Part shown: positions 8,722-17,979 of the stretch, in pieces
Layout: every line of letters begins with the position of its first letter
How positions within the stretch are numbered: position 1 is the stretch's first letter
Assembly (NCBI RefSeq): GCF_000685155.1
Contig: NZ_JMIY01000005.1
Location: 218,780 to 282,779 of the forward strand
Direction of reading: 5' to 3'
From: Candidatus Methanoperedens nitratireducens
GTDB taxonomy: Archaea > Halobacteriota > Methanosarcinia > Methanosarcinales > Methanoperedenaceae
DNA: 64,000 nucleotides
The notes under the pieces: generated by a model
What the model was told of the DNA's origin: nothing
The model's input: the letters and a program-made list of their open reading frames with translations, nothing else
The model's database searches: none
Made by a program: the position numbers and the translations under genes

Positions 8722-9543
8722 ATGTCAAAAGAATGCGATTACTGCGGTTTTAGAGACCCGATGCCGTTCACATGCAAATTCTGCGGCAACCCGTATTGTT
8801 ATAATCACCGCCTGCCTGAATCGCATAATTGCTCCGGGCTTGCATTGTTCAAAGAAAGGATTCACGATAGTGGAGGATTATACAATTATAAACCCGATCA
8901 AATGGTAAAGAAGCATAAAAAACCTGTCTTTAAACCGTTGGGCAATGCCATATCAACAATAAGAAGCAGTTATTCTCTAACGATCCTGATAATAGCTATC
9001 ATATCCTTCTTTCTGAGTATGGTTATTCCAGGTTATTTCTTTTATCTGGCTCTCTATCCTCTGGATATTGTCTCAAGGCCCTGGACCCTTGTGACATCTA
9101 TATTCCTGCACGCTGGTACAATGCATTTGCTGTTCAATATGATGATCCTGTTCTTTTTCGGACCTGAGCTTGAGCGCAGAATAGGAGGGAAGAGATTCCT
9201 GGCCGTATTTTTCCTCTCAGGCATCATTGCAGCAATAGGTTATTCACTGTGGTCCATTTTTATTGTTGGATCTTCAGTACCTGCGATCGGTGCCAGCGGA
9301 GCGATACTCGGAATATTCGCATGCCTTGCAGTGATAGCTCCTCATATACAGGTATCTCTATTTTTTGGCCCCCCTGTGAGAATAACCTATGTGTTGATCC
9401 TTCTTGTCCTCATAGATCTGATATTCGGGTTATTATTCGGCTTAACCGATCCTATCGCACGCAGTGCCCATTTAAGCGGGGTTGTTGCCGGGGTGGTAAT
9501 GGGAAAACAGATCAAAAAGATGGGGCAATATATCGATTATTAA
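8722..9543 (+). CDS. Rhomboid intramembrane serine protease with N-terminal AN1-type zinc finger
   Basis: 273 aa. Residues 1-40 carry an AN1-like zinc finger (CDYCGFRDPMPFTCKFCG, then CYNHRLPESHNC). The remainder is a six-helix rhomboid domain with catalytic serine in GASGAIL and the partner histidine in the last helix (SAHLSGVVAG); HAGTMHLLFNM is the conserved loop. Rhomboids cleave transmembrane segments within the membrane. The AN1 fusion is typical of archaeal rhomboids. Start is 4 bp after the upstream stop. Confidence 0.94.
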   Translation: MSKECDYCGFRDPMPFTCKFCGNPYCYNHRLPESHNCSGLALFKERIHDSGGLYNYKPDQMVKKHKKPVFKPLGNAISTIRSSYSLTILIIAIISFFLSMVIPGYFFYLALYPLDIVSRPWTLVTSIFLHAGTMHLLFNMMILFFFGPELERRIGGKRFLAVFFLSGIIAAIGYSLWSIFIVGSSVPAIGASGAILGIFACLAVIAPHIQVSLFFGPPVRITYVLILLVLIDLIFGLLFGLTDPIARSAHLSGVVAGVVMGKQIKKMGQYIDY

Positions 9544-9721
9544 CATTATCTTCTCATTGTATTAAAGAATTCAGGATAGAGGAGCCAAAAAAAAGTATTA
9601 TGGATAGGATAGGAAACATTCCCCGGCTCCTCAATATATAGTAAGTAGTTCTCTATTTAAATGATTTTTCCAGTATTACACCCAAATTTTTAAGCAAATA
9701 GAGAGTTTAAGTAATGAGAAT

Positions 9722-10258
9722 ATGATACGTACATTCATTGCTGTTGAACTACCTGATACATTCATCCCGGAGATAGAGAGAATAAGCTCAATGCTGAAGG
9801 CTCCAGGCATTAAACTTGTTGAGCCAGGACTGGTACATATTACCATGAAATTCCTCGGAGATACACAGGAAGATAAAGTTGAGCCTATTATTTCGGCTTT
9901 ATCACAGATTAACTGCAGACCATTCGAAGCAAGGATCAAGGGAATAGGTGTATTTCCAAAATCAGGTTATATCAGGGTTATCTGGATAGGGGCACAGGGT
10001 GAATTCGGGACTTTACATAATGAAATAGAGCGCGTCCTTACACCATTCAAATTTAAAAAAGATTATCAGTTTACTCCACATGCCACGCTTGCCCGTGTAA
10101 AACAGGCCAGGGAAAAAGCGGTCATCCTTGATAAGATAAATAAATTGGGAGAAGTTGATCTTGGGACTATGGTCGTAAATTCAATAAGCTTCAAAAAAAG
10201 CATCCTCACGCCTGATGGCCCGATATACCATACAATAAGAGAGATCAAGCTCCAATAA
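9722..10258 (+). CDS. thpR: RNA 2',3'-cyclic phosphodiesterase (2H family)
   Basis: 178 aa with the two HxT/S motifs that define the 2H phosphoesterase fold, HITMKF and HATLAR, at the expected spacing. The opening MIRTFIAVELP is typical of ThpR (LigT). It opens 2',3'-cyclic phosphates on RNA; the in vivo role in archaea is uncertain. Confidence 0.95.
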   Translation: MIRTFIAVELPDTFIPEIERISSMLKAPGIKLVEPGLVHITMKFLGDTQEDKVEPIISALSQINCRPFEARIKGIGVFPKSGYIRVIWIGAQGEFGTLHNEIERVLTPFKFKKDYQFTPHATLARVKQAREKAVILDKINKLGEVDLGTMVVNSISFKKSILTPDGPIYHTIREIKLQ

Positions 10259-10302
10259 AATAAAGAAGGGACAGTTTATCTGTTTGTCCCCTCTGTTATA
10301 AC

Positions 10303-10845
10303 CTACCTGTTCTCTCTTCTGTAGAGCAGTAGCGCAATAAGACCCATTATCGCTGCAATAGGAAGAACCAGCGTAGGGAACTCCGGGATAGGCATCGGTG
10401 GTGTCGGTATTTCCACTGGTGTTTCCACTGGAGTAACCATCGGTGTTTCTACCGGTGTTTCCACAGGCGTTTCCACTGGTGTTTCCACTGGAGTAACCAT
10501 CGGTGTTTCCACTGGCGTTTCAATTGGTGTGGTTACTGGTGTCTCCACTGGAGTAATTATCGGTGTTGGAATTGGTGTAATCATTTGTTGCTCCTGTTTC
10601 TTTTTCATCGGTGTTGGAGTTGGTGTGATCATTTGTGGCTTCTGTATCTTTTTCATCGGTGTTTCAATTGGTGTGATTACTGGTGTTTCCACTGAAGTAA
10701 TCATTGGTGTTGGAGTTGGTGTGATCATTTGTGGCTTCTGTATCTTTTTCATCGGTGTATCATGGGATACCGCTAAAGCCTGCGGCACACCGATCATAGC
10801 TACAAGTGTCAGTGCAAGTAATAGAGGTACTATTTTCTTATTCAT
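10303..10845 (-). CDS. Secreted PEF-CTERM protein with Thr/Pro-rich repeats
   Basis: 180 aa. An N-terminal signal peptide (KKIVPLLLALTLVAMIGVPQALA) is followed by about 110 residues of degenerate ETPVxTP/TPTPM repeats interrupted by three KKIQKPQM-type blocks, and a C-terminal IPEFPTLVLPIAAIMGLIAL plus RRENR tail. This is the PEF-CTERM sorting signal recognised by archaeosortase, which would anchor the protein to the cell surface. The Thr-rich repeats are likely O-glycosylated. The DNA repeats make copy-number change likely. Confidence 0.85.
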   Translation of the reverse strand: MNKKIVPLLLALTLVAMIGVPQALAVSHDTPMKKIQKPQMITPTPTPMITSVETPVITPIETPMKKIQKPQMITPTPTPMKKKQEQQMITPIPTPIITPVETPVTTPIETPVETPMVTPVETPVETPVETPVETPMVTPVETPVEIPTPPMPIPEFPTLVLPIAAIMGLIALLLYRRENR

Positions 10846-10990
10846 CTATTTCACCTCCTTTTTATCTCGTTCTGAGATCGTTACATTGTGTGTTGCTGGA
10901 GGAATTTTGGATTATTCTAATCAGGATATACACGACCAGCTACACAGCTAACATGATCGCTATACCCTGAAACACTGGTCCCCATATGTT

Positions 10991-11008
10991 TTCAGACTAT
11001 AGTCTGAA
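10991..11008. repeat. 18-bp perfect palindrome
   Basis: TTCAGACTATAGTCTGAA is fully self-complementary. It lies in the 290-bp gap between the PEF-CTERM gene (starts 10845) and the thermosome gene (ends 11139), about 145 bp upstream of the former. It could be an operator; nothing else in the gap explains it. Confidence 0.5.
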
Positions 11009-11052
11009 GAACACTAATCCCCCATGTACTTTATCAACACGAATTTAACGTC

Positions 11053-11073
11053 CCCATATTGAAGTGGGTTTTT
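11053..11073 (+). terminator. Hairpin plus T tract
   Basis: CCCA and TGGG flank an 8-nt loop and are followed by TTTTTT. On the opposite strand it would lie about 70 bp beyond the thermosome stop. Weak stem, so only a possible terminator. A second palindrome, TTGATTTAAATCAA, is at 11103-11116. Confidence 0.35.
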
Positions 11074-11138
11074 TGTGATAATAAGCCTTGTGGTGTGCCT
11101 ATTTGATTTAAATCAAGCTAAAAATTGAAAAAAATAAA

Positions 11139-12755
11139 TCATTCTAAATCACTTAGATCAGGCTTCTTCTTGGGGCGCTCATCTTTTGCTGAAGCCATCA
11201 CATCATCGATACGCAGTATCACTGATGCTGCCTCTGTGGCAGACGTTATGGCCTGTGTTTTCACGCGAAGGGGTTCTATAACCTCGTTCACCAGCATATC
11301 TACAGGTTTGCCCTCGTTTACATCAAGGCCAGAATTCTTATTCCCCTGCTCATGCTGTCTTCTAAGCTCAGCAAGCATGTCAATTGCATCAAGTCCTGCA
11401 TTTTCCGCAAGGGTCTTCGGGATGATCTCAAGCGCATCAGCGAATTTGCTGACTGCAAGCTGCTCCCTCCCGGTCATCGTGGATGCATACTCGCGAAGGC
11501 GCAGTGCCAGTTCCACTTCAGGTGAGCCTCCGCCTGCAACGATTTTTCCGTCTTCGATTGCTACTCCTACAGCGCGTAAGGCATCATGCATTGCCCTATT
11601 GAGGCTTGTTACAACGTGTTCTGTTCCTCCGCGCAGCAGTATTGAATAGGTATCCGGATTCTTGCATCCTGTAACGAATATCATCTCACCGTTTCCGACC
11701 ATTCTCTCTTCAACAAGTCCTGCAGATCCCAGAGCCTCAGGCTTGATCTCATCAAGGCTCGTAATGATTTTGCCACCTGTAGCCCTTGATAATTTTAACA
11801 GGTCGTTCTTCTTGACCCTGTGGGTCACAAAGATACCTGCCCTGGCAAGGAAGTAGCGTGCAAGATCATCCACCCCTTTCTGGCAGAACACTACGTTTAC
11901 TCCTCCTTTGATCACCTTATCAACAGCATCACGTATCTGTCTTTCCTCCTGCTCCAGGAATAAACGGGTCTGTCCGGGTGCTTCTATGGCTATTTCTGAT
12001 TTTGTCTCTGCCTTCCTGACTTCTATTGGTGTTGCCAGTATTGCTATCTTTGCATTCTCTATCCGGGAAGTCATGCTCTGGTGGGTTTTGGTTTTATCCA
12101 GGATAATCCCTGCTATAAGCTCGCTGTCTTCTACACTTCCTTCCCCGCGTTTTTCGATAGAGATGTCCTTTATGTTTACGGTCTTTTTCCCGTTTTCTTC
12201 TTTAACTATCGATTTAACAGCAGTGACAGCCAGATCTGAGAGCTTCTCTCTTGAGAATTCTACACCTTTTCCTGTCAGTGCTGTATGGGCTATTCTGCGC
12301 AGGTGTTCATCACTTGAATCCATGGCAATCCCGGATAAGATCTCTTTTGATTTGTGTGCTGCAAGCGTGTACCCACTCACAATCGTGGTAGGATGGATTC
12401 CCTGCGTCATCAGCGTCTCTGCGCCTTTCAGGAGTTCCCCTGTCAGAACCGCTACAGTGGTCGTTCCGTCTCCGACCTCCTCATCCTGTGTCTTTGCCAC
12501 CTCAGCTACGATCTTTGCAGCCGGGTGTTTGATGGCCATCTCATCAAGTATGGTTGCTCCATCATTTGTGATAATTACCTGTCCTGCCGGGTCAGTAAGC
12601 ATCTTGTCCATGCCCCTGGGGCCAAGAGTGGTTCGCACTGCTTCAGCCACAGCCCGTGCAGCCATTATATTGCTTCTTTTTGCTTCTTCTCCTCGTGTCC
12701 TTTCTGTTCCTTTCCTTAAAATGATAATCGGCTGTCCGCCCATCTGGCCTGCCAT
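11139..12755 (-). CDS. thsA: Thermosome (group II chaperonin) subunit
   Basis: 538 aa, normal for archaeal group II chaperonins. Visible signatures: ARTTLGPRGMDKMLT-like apical start, TNDGATILDEM, the ATPase motif GDGTTTVAVLTG, and the late GGGSPEVELA segment. It folds proteins in a closed double ring in the cytoplasm. The C-terminus ends in acidic DLE without a GGM tail. Monocistronic; upstream gap to 13021 has a TATA-like stretch but no further gene. Confidence 0.97.
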   Translation of the reverse strand: MAGQMGGQPIIILRKGTERTRGEEAKRSNIMAARAVAEAVRTTLGPRGMDKMLTDPAGQVIITNDGATILDEMAIKHPAAKIVAEVAKTQDEEVGDGTTTVAVLTGELLKGAETLMTQGIHPTTIVSGYTLAAHKSKEILSGIAMDSSDEHLRRIAHTALTGKGVEFSREKLSDLAVTAVKSIVKEENGKKTVNIKDISIEKRGEGSVEDSELIAGIILDKTKTHQSMTSRIENAKIAILATPIEVRKAETKSEIAIEAPGQTRLFLEQEERQIRDAVDKVIKGGVNVVFCQKGVDDLARYFLARAGIFVTHRVKKNDLLKLSRATGGKIITSLDEIKPEALGSAGLVEERMVGNGEMIFVTGCKNPDTYSILLRGGTEHVVTSLNRAMHDALRAVGVAIEDGKIVAGGGSPEVELALRLREYASTMTGREQLAVSKFADALEIIPKTLAENAGLDAIDMLAELRRQHEQGNKNSGLDVNEGKPVDMLVNEVIEPLRVKTQAITSATEAASVILRIDDVMASAKDERPKKKPDLSDLE

Positions 12756-13020
12756 AAATTCTACCTCCTGTTATAGATCAAATGCGATTGCGTCTTCTGC
12801 TTTTTCCATTAAAGGATGTAAGCCTGTTAGACTTTTCATTTCTTCATGTTTGTAGTTCAATAAAAAGGTTTCGACTCAAGTGGCTGTGGGACAGAATTAT
12901 GCGGTGGTGTACAAGTTCAGCAAATTATGCCAGACGCCAGTACAGGTTAAAGCAGTACTAATTCGATCATCTCTTTTTTTGTCCCACTTTCCATCCAAGC
13001 CATCTTTTATCAGATTACCT
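12756..13020. other. Intergenic region without a recognised gene
   Basis: The 265 bp between the thermosome and the glutamate synthase hold only the thermosome promoter region (AT-rich, ribosome-binding site AGGAGG just before its ATG) and short frames without ribosome-binding sites. I see nothing else. Confidence 0.6.
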
Positions 13021-14598
13021 TTAACTCAGTATCCTTTCTACCTCTTCCTGATCCACATCCATTATATACGGGATTCCTGAGACCGAAGCCGCTTCTCTGG
13101 TAATGGCTGCTATATCGCCCCTCTCTATATACTTCAAAGCGAACTTTCTGTTCCCGGTCATCAACTGCTGCATACCCTGCCTCAGGCGCTGGAAATAGGT
13201 ATATACTCCGATAGCTCCTGGAGGGATCTCTGCGAACCTGCTGTTGTATATCTTCTTAAGATGAGGCGTTGTGATAAAGATCTCCTCAACAGTACTTCCG
13301 AACCTGCTGATGTACACAGGCACCTTCCCTTCATTTATCCTTCTGCCTATAGTCTTGCCCACCATTGCAGCCGCAAGAGGACTGCGGGCCATTCCAGCTA
13401 TCTTGAAATAAGGAGCGCCCAGTGCCAGTGCCTTATAGACATGGTCCTCCATGGTAATTCCGCCTGCCACTGCAACATCAGGTACGAACTCGCCGCGCTC
13501 ATCCAGTCTCTTAAGATACCTGTAAAGAAGCGAGTAGATCTCAACCTGCGGGATGCCCCATTCATTCATCATCCTCCAGGGGCTCATTCCCGTGCCTCCG
13601 CCTGCACCATCAACGGTCAGCAAATCAAGTTCTGCCTTGCTTGCATATTTAACAGCTCTTGCAAGGTCTGCGGGTCTGTATGCACCTGTCTTCAGGAACA
13701 CATGTTTTGCACCTGCATCCCTCAATTCTTCCACACGATCCATGAATCCCTTTTCTGTGACCATACCCACGCGGCTGTGCCTCTCGAACTCATGGAAACT
13801 GCCTGCTCTATACGCTTCTGCGACGTCCGGGTCTGCTGGGTCAGGCAGGACAACGTATCCGCGGCTTTTAAGCAGCTTTGCCCGCTCAAGGCTGTTAAGC
13901 TTGACCTCGCCGCCTATGTTCTTTGCTCCCTGCCCCCATTTCAGCTCAACAGTCTTGACACCCAGTTTCTCCAGCGCATATTCCTGCACTCCCAGTGCTG
14001 TATCCTCCACGTTTGCCTGCACTATGATGTCGCCGTATCCATCGATCTGCCAGTCGCGGTACATCCTCACCCTGCTGGCAAGATCTGGCGAATCAACTAC
14101 CCTGCCGTCCTCGATTGTGGATTGAGGGTCCATACCGCATACATTCTCGCCTATTGTAAGGGGGACGCCAGCCATTGAAGCGCCTATTGCAAGCCCGTCC
14201 CAGTTGTTCTTGGCGACAGCGGTGCTCCCGAGCCCGGGGATAATGAAAGGAAGCCTGAGTTTGATATCCTTCTCCTTGCCTATCCTTACCTCAAGGTCTG
14301 CATTCGGGAATATAGCTATGTTGCTGTTTGCTTCAATTCCCTGCGCTCCCACAGCAGTACCCAGGATATTGAAATGGCTCAGGTCAATGGGATAGTTCTT
14401 CTCAGAAGCCGAGGTGGTAATTCCAAAAGGCTGGGGATAGATAACCTCTGTGCCCCGATAAGCAGACTTCCCTATCTCGCACATACCGATACATCCGTCC
14501 ACACATGTGACGCACATACCGCTTAACGGGCTTATGGAGCCCTCTGTCCTGTTCTTTGTCAGCGTTGCCGCCGTTGCATTTACTCTTGTTAATGACAT
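13021..14598 (-). CDS. Glutamate synthase FMN-domain protein (archaeal type)
   Basis: 525 aa. Matches the stand-alone FMN-binding synthase domain of glutamate synthase: LKWGQGAKNIGGEVKL, KTGAYRPADLARAVKYAS, DGAGGGTGMSPW and VAGGITMEDHVYKALALG are the recognisable FMN and 2-oxoglutarate site segments. An N-terminal CVTCVDGCIGMCEIGK cysteine cluster could bind Fe-S. It lies directly upstream of the HoxU/NuoF/NuoE-like genes on the same strand orientation (transcribed downstream of them), so it may draw electrons from that module. A paralogue is at 17980-19569. Confidence 0.85.
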   Translation of the reverse strand: MSLTRVNATAATLTKNRTEGSISPLSGMCVTCVDGCIGMCEIGKSAYRGTEVIYPQPFGITTSASEKNYPIDLSHFNILGTAVGAQGIEANSNIAIFPNADLEVRIGKEKDIKLRLPFIIPGLGSTAVAKNNWDGLAIGASMAGVPLTIGENVCGMDPQSTIEDGRVVDSPDLASRVRMYRDWQIDGYGDIIVQANVEDTALGVQEYALEKLGVKTVELKWGQGAKNIGGEVKLNSLERAKLLKSRGYVVLPDPADPDVAEAYRAGSFHEFERHSRVGMVTEKGFMDRVEELRDAGAKHVFLKTGAYRPADLARAVKYASKAELDLLTVDGAGGGTGMSPWRMMNEWGIPQVEIYSLLYRYLKRLDERGEFVPDVAVAGGITMEDHVYKALALGAPYFKIAGMARSPLAAAMVGKTIGRRINEGKVPVYISRFGSTVEEIFITTPHLKKIYNSRFAEIPPGAIGVYTYFQRLRQGMQQLMTGNRKFALKYIERGDIAAITREAASVSGIPYIMDVDQEEVERILS

Positions 14599-14640
14599 TT
14601 TTGATCCTCCAAATATTTTAATTAACCAGGTTCATAATCG

Positions 14641-15360
14641 CTATTTCACATCCTCAGGTGTTCTTACGCAGGACAGGCACGGTACCATGAAGCACATGGC
14701 ATCATCGTACCTGCTGGCGCAGACCGGCTCGGTATTGATACATCCGCTGCACAGCACTGTTTCTGCCCCCGTGCCCTGGCATCGCAGCTCACAGGCAGGA
14801 CAGATATACATACATGCACCGCACTTGCGGCACTCCTCTGAGGTCATGTCAAAGGGTGTGGTAATGTACCTGTCCCTGCCCCTTCCGGCAAAACCGATGG
14901 CTCTGGCTGCCATCTGCTCCTCACACATGCGCACGCACAGCCCGCACAGGATACAGTCATCATTGAGCGGTCTGAACTTGATCTCCTTAAGCTCAAGCTC
15001 AGAAGCCATATCCTGTAGTTTCTTTGAGCCAGGACACCGTGCAATGAGCAATTCCAGTATCATTTTCCTTGTCTTTAATACGCGGTTGCTGTGGGTACGG
15101 ACCTCCAGCCCTTCCCTGACAGGATGCACGCAGGATGCTACAAGCTTCTCTCTCTTACCGCTGCCCACCTCTACAACGCACAGCCTGCATGCGCCGTAGG
15201 GCGTAAGCCCCTCGTCATAGCACAGGGTCGGGATATCAAGACCATAGAACCGTATCGCTTCCAGAAGGCTCGATCCGGGGTCAGCCTGCACCCGGGCTCC
15301 GTTGAGCATGAATGTGACCATTTCTCCTCTTGATCTGTTTTTTTCTGACATTATACTCAC
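14641..15360 (-). CDS. HoxU/NuoG-like iron-sulfur subunit
   Basis: 239 aa. Residues ~10-80 form a [2Fe-2S] ferredoxin domain (CYDEGLTPYGACRLCVVEV plus a later Cys); then CILCGLCVRMC and CRKCGACMYICPAC give two [4Fe-4S] sites, and an extra Cys cluster (CQGTGAETVLCSGC) follows. This is the HoxU / N-terminal NuoG architecture that passes electrons from NuoF-like flavin subunits. The start overlaps the NuoF-like stop by 4 bp (ATGA). Confidence 0.88.
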   Translation of the reverse strand: MSIMSEKNRSRGEMVTFMLNGARVQADPGSSLLEAIRFYGLDIPTLCYDEGLTPYGACRLCVVEVGSGKREKLVASCVHPVREGLEVRTHSNRVLKTRKMILELLIARCPGSKKLQDMASELELKEIKFRPLNDDCILCGLCVRMCEEQMAARAIGFAGRGRDRYITTPFDMTSEECRKCGACMYICPACELRCQGTGAETVLCSGCINTEPVCASRYDDAMCFMVPCLSCVRTPEDVK

Positions 15361-17216
15361 TCCTTTTTAACGGCATCAAACCTGCATGAATCATAGCAGA
15401 TCCCGCATTTCGTACATCTCTCAGTATTCAGCACATGGGTCTGTTTTTTCTCTCCTGTGATGGCCCCGGATGGGCAATTCTTCATGCAGACACCGCAGCC
15501 TGTACATTTCTCACGGTCGATCCTGAACGCTATAAGCTCCCTGCACACGCCTGCCGGGCATTTTCCATCCCTTATGTGCGCTACATACTCATCCCTGAAA
15601 TAGTTCAGCGTTGACATTACAGGATTTGCCGCGGTCGTACCCAGACCGCACAGGGATGCATCCTTTAGCATCTCAGAGAGGTCTTCGATGATAGGCAGGT
15701 CTTCCATCCTTCCCCTGCCCTGAGTGATATCAGTAAGTATCTCACCCAATCGAAACAGTCCTTCACGGCATGGCACGCACTTGCCGCATGATTCTTCCTG
15801 CAGGAAACTGGTAAAGTACCTTGCAATATCGACCATGCAGGTGTTCTCATCCATCACGATCATACCGCCTGACCCCATCATAGAACCGACTTCCGCCAAT
15901 CGTTCATAGTCCACAGGAAGATCTATAAGGGCTTCAGGTATGCAGCCTCCGCTGGGACCTCCGGTCTGTACTGCCTTTAATCTCCTTCCGCCGGGGATAC
16001 CGCCCCCTATATCAAAGATGATCTCGCGCAGGGTGATGCCCATTGGTACTTCCACAAGACCTGTATTATTGATCTTTCCCACAAGGCTGAACACCTTGGT
16101 ACCCTTGCTTGATTCTGTGCCTATGCGTGAATACCACTGTGAACCTCTGTTTATTATGAGGGGCACATTCGCCCATGTCTCCACGTTGTTCAGGTTGGAG
16201 GGCATGTCCCACAGTCCTTTCTCAGAGGTGTGGATGTATTTTGCCCTGGGCTCTCCAGGCTTTCCTTCAAGCGATGCCATGAGCGCTGTGGATTCGCCGC
16301 AAACGAATGCACCTCCGCCCCTGTTGATCCTGATGTCGAAACTGAAGCCTGAGCCAAGTATATCTTCGCCAAGCAGACCCAGTTCACGTGCCTGCTGGAT
16401 TGCAGTGGCTGTATTCGCAACTGCAAGGGGGTATTCGTTCCTTACGTAGACATAACCCTCATGCGAGCCTATGGCATAAGCGCCGATGATCATACCTTCA
16501 AGAACGCTGTGCGGGTTGCCTTCAAGTATACTCCTGTCCATGTAGGCCCCTGGATCGCCTTCATCAGCGTTGCATATGACATATTTTATATCTCCAGGCG
16601 CATTACGGGTGGACTCCCATTTGACCCCGGTCGGGAAACCACCGCCGCCCCTGCCGCGAAGCCCTGATCTTTTAATCTCCTCGATTACGGCCTCTGGCGC
16701 CATCCCGTAAAGAACCTTTGCCAGTGCGCTGTATCCTCCTGTTGCCAGATAATCACTGATACTGGCAGGATCGATAGCCGTATTGTTCCCAATCGTCAGG
16801 CGCATCTGTTTCTGGTAAAAAGGTATATCCGTTTCATGTATCTTTTTTTCTCCAGTTACCGGATCCCTGTATAGCAGCCTTTCCACAGGTTTGCCATGTT
16901 CTATGGTCTCAGTTATGATCTCATCCACATCTTCTGGAGTTACCCTCTGGTAGAAAATGCCCTGTGGATACACTATCACTATCGGACCGCATTCGCAGAA
17001 CCCATGACATCCTGTTACACTCAGGTCAACCCTGCCCTCTAATTCCCTGGATTTCAGACCCACCCTGAGCATACCTGCCACGCCTTTGCACCCGGTTGCA
17101 CTGCAGCCTGTGCCTCCACATACGGTTATTCGGGGTCTATCTGGATCCCTGCTGTCCTGTATCTCACGCCGCAGCTCATCAAGTTCCTTTACAGATGATA
17201 TCCTCAACTGATTCAC
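15357..17216 (-). CDS. NuoF/HoxF-like NAD(P)H- and FMN-binding subunit with extra ferredoxin domains
   Basis: About 619 aa from GTG at 17216 (ribosome-binding site GGTGTGA). Domains in order: thioredoxin-like [2Fe-2S] (CGGTGCSATGC...CHGFCECGP), NuoF FMN/NADH domain (RGRGGGGFPTGVKW, CNADEGDPGAYMDR), SLBB (VEVPMGITLREI), the C-terminal NuoF [4Fe-4S] ESCGKCVPCREG, and two C-terminal [4Fe-4S] ferredoxin motifs (CTGCGVCMKNCP, CTKCGICYDSC). This architecture is shared with bifurcating hydrogenases and NADH-linked dehydrogenases. Electron partner is uncertain. It overlaps the HoxU-like gene and is coupled to the NuoE-like gene. Confidence 0.92.
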   Translation of the reverse strand: MNQLRISSVKELDELRREIQDSRDPDRPRITVCGGTGCSATGCKGVAGMLRVGLKSRELEGRVDLSVTGCHGFCECGPIVIVYPQGIFYQRVTPEDVDEIITETIEHGKPVERLLYRDPVTGEKKIHETDIPFYQKQMRLTIGNNTAIDPASISDYLATGGYSALAKVLYGMAPEAVIEEIKRSGLRGRGGGGFPTGVKWESTRNAPGDIKYVICNADEGDPGAYMDRSILEGNPHSVLEGMIIGAYAIGSHEGYVYVRNEYPLAVANTATAIQQARELGLLGEDILGSGFSFDIRINRGGGAFVCGESTALMASLEGKPGEPRAKYIHTSEKGLWDMPSNLNNVETWANVPLIINRGSQWYSRIGTESSKGTKVFSLVGKINNTGLVEVPMGITLREIIFDIGGGIPGGRRLKAVQTGGPSGGCIPEALIDLPVDYERLAEVGSMMGSGGMIVMDENTCMVDIARYFTSFLQEESCGKCVPCREGLFRLGEILTDITQGRGRMEDLPIIEDLSEMLKDASLCGLGTTAANPVMSTLNYFRDEYVAHIRDGKCPAGVCRELIAFRIDREKCTGCGVCMKNCPSGAITGEKKQTHVLNTERCTKCGICYDSCRFDAVKKE

Positions 17217-17218
17217 CT

Positions 17219-17692
17219 TCACACCTTTTTTAAAAGACCCGAGACCTTGGTGGGAGTCATATGGCTGAGATATTCCTCGTTCCTGATAACAACAGGACCC
17301 AGAGCACATGCTCCCACGCAGTTAACAGTCTCAAGTGTATATTCCCCATCTGGTGTTGTACCGCCAGCTTTGATCTCAAGTTTGCGCTCCACCTCTTCAA
17401 GCACGTTCTGTGAGCCCCTGACATGGCAGGCTGTGCCCATGCATACGTGTATCAGTTGCCTGCCCCTGGGTTCCAGGGTGAAGGCCCGAAAAAAGGTAGC
17501 CACGCCGAAGGCCTGCACCACGGGGATGTTCAACCGCCGGGCTACATGCTCCAGTGCCTCCCTGGGGAGATATCTGTACTCTGCCTGGATATCCTGTAAT
17601 ATAGAGATAAGCGAACCCTGTTCAGCATTATATTTATCGATTATTGGATCCACTCTGGATCCCTCGAAGGTCGTCTGATTCTTTTTTCTCAT
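17219..17692 (-). CDS. NuoE/HoxE-like [2Fe-2S] subunit
   Basis: About 157 aa from ATG 17692, chosen because CAGGAGAAAAAT precedes it; a longer form from 17737 is possible. The C-terminal thioredoxin-like ferredoxin carries the four cysteines CMGTACHVRG and CVGACALGP at the NuoE spacing; the N-terminus has the helical LISILQDIQAEYRYLP segment. It is the first gene of the nuoE-nuoF-hoxU-gltS-like run and is divergent from the second glutamate synthase gene, sharing the control region at 17815-17893. Confidence 0.92.
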   Translation of the reverse strand: MRKKNQTTFEGSRVDPIIDKYNAEQGSLISILQDIQAEYRYLPREALEHVARRLNIPVVQAFGVATFFRAFTLEPRGRQLIHVCMGTACHVRGSQNVLEEVERKLEIKAGGTTPDGEYTLETVNCVGACALGPVVIRNEEYLSHMTPTKVSGLLKKV

Positions 17693-17814
17693 ATTTTTCT
17701 CCTGATGCGGGGCGTTTATTTTGCGGTCTTCCGCCATTGATCAGCCAGATTATGTTCACCCACCCACCTACTATATACTATATAAAGACAGAACTTTTGA
17801 TTCAATTAATCATG

Positions 17815-17893
17815 ATATTTATGCAAAGGAAACTGCCTTCCGCTTCCTGAGCGCAATATTTATATAAAGGAAACTACCTTCCGTTTCCGGGCG
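17815..17893. promoter_or_regulatory. Tandem ~40-bp operator-promoter repeat
   Basis: Two nearly identical copies (17815-17853 and 17856-17893) each contain ATATTTATRYAAAGGAAAC then CCTTCCGYTTCC. Within each copy GGAAAC and G(T/C)TTCC form an inverted repeat with an 8-nt centre, and the left part holds a TATA box (ATATTTATATAAA in copy 2). They sit between the divergent NuoE-like gene and the glutamate synthase gene at 17980, so one regulator probably controls both. Confidence 0.7.
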
Positions 17894-17979
17894 TGAGACC
17901 ACGCTAAATCAACTTGTTTACAATGTAGAAGAAGAGCAACAACAGAAACTTCTTTAAAAAATACCCACTTGGAGGAAAA

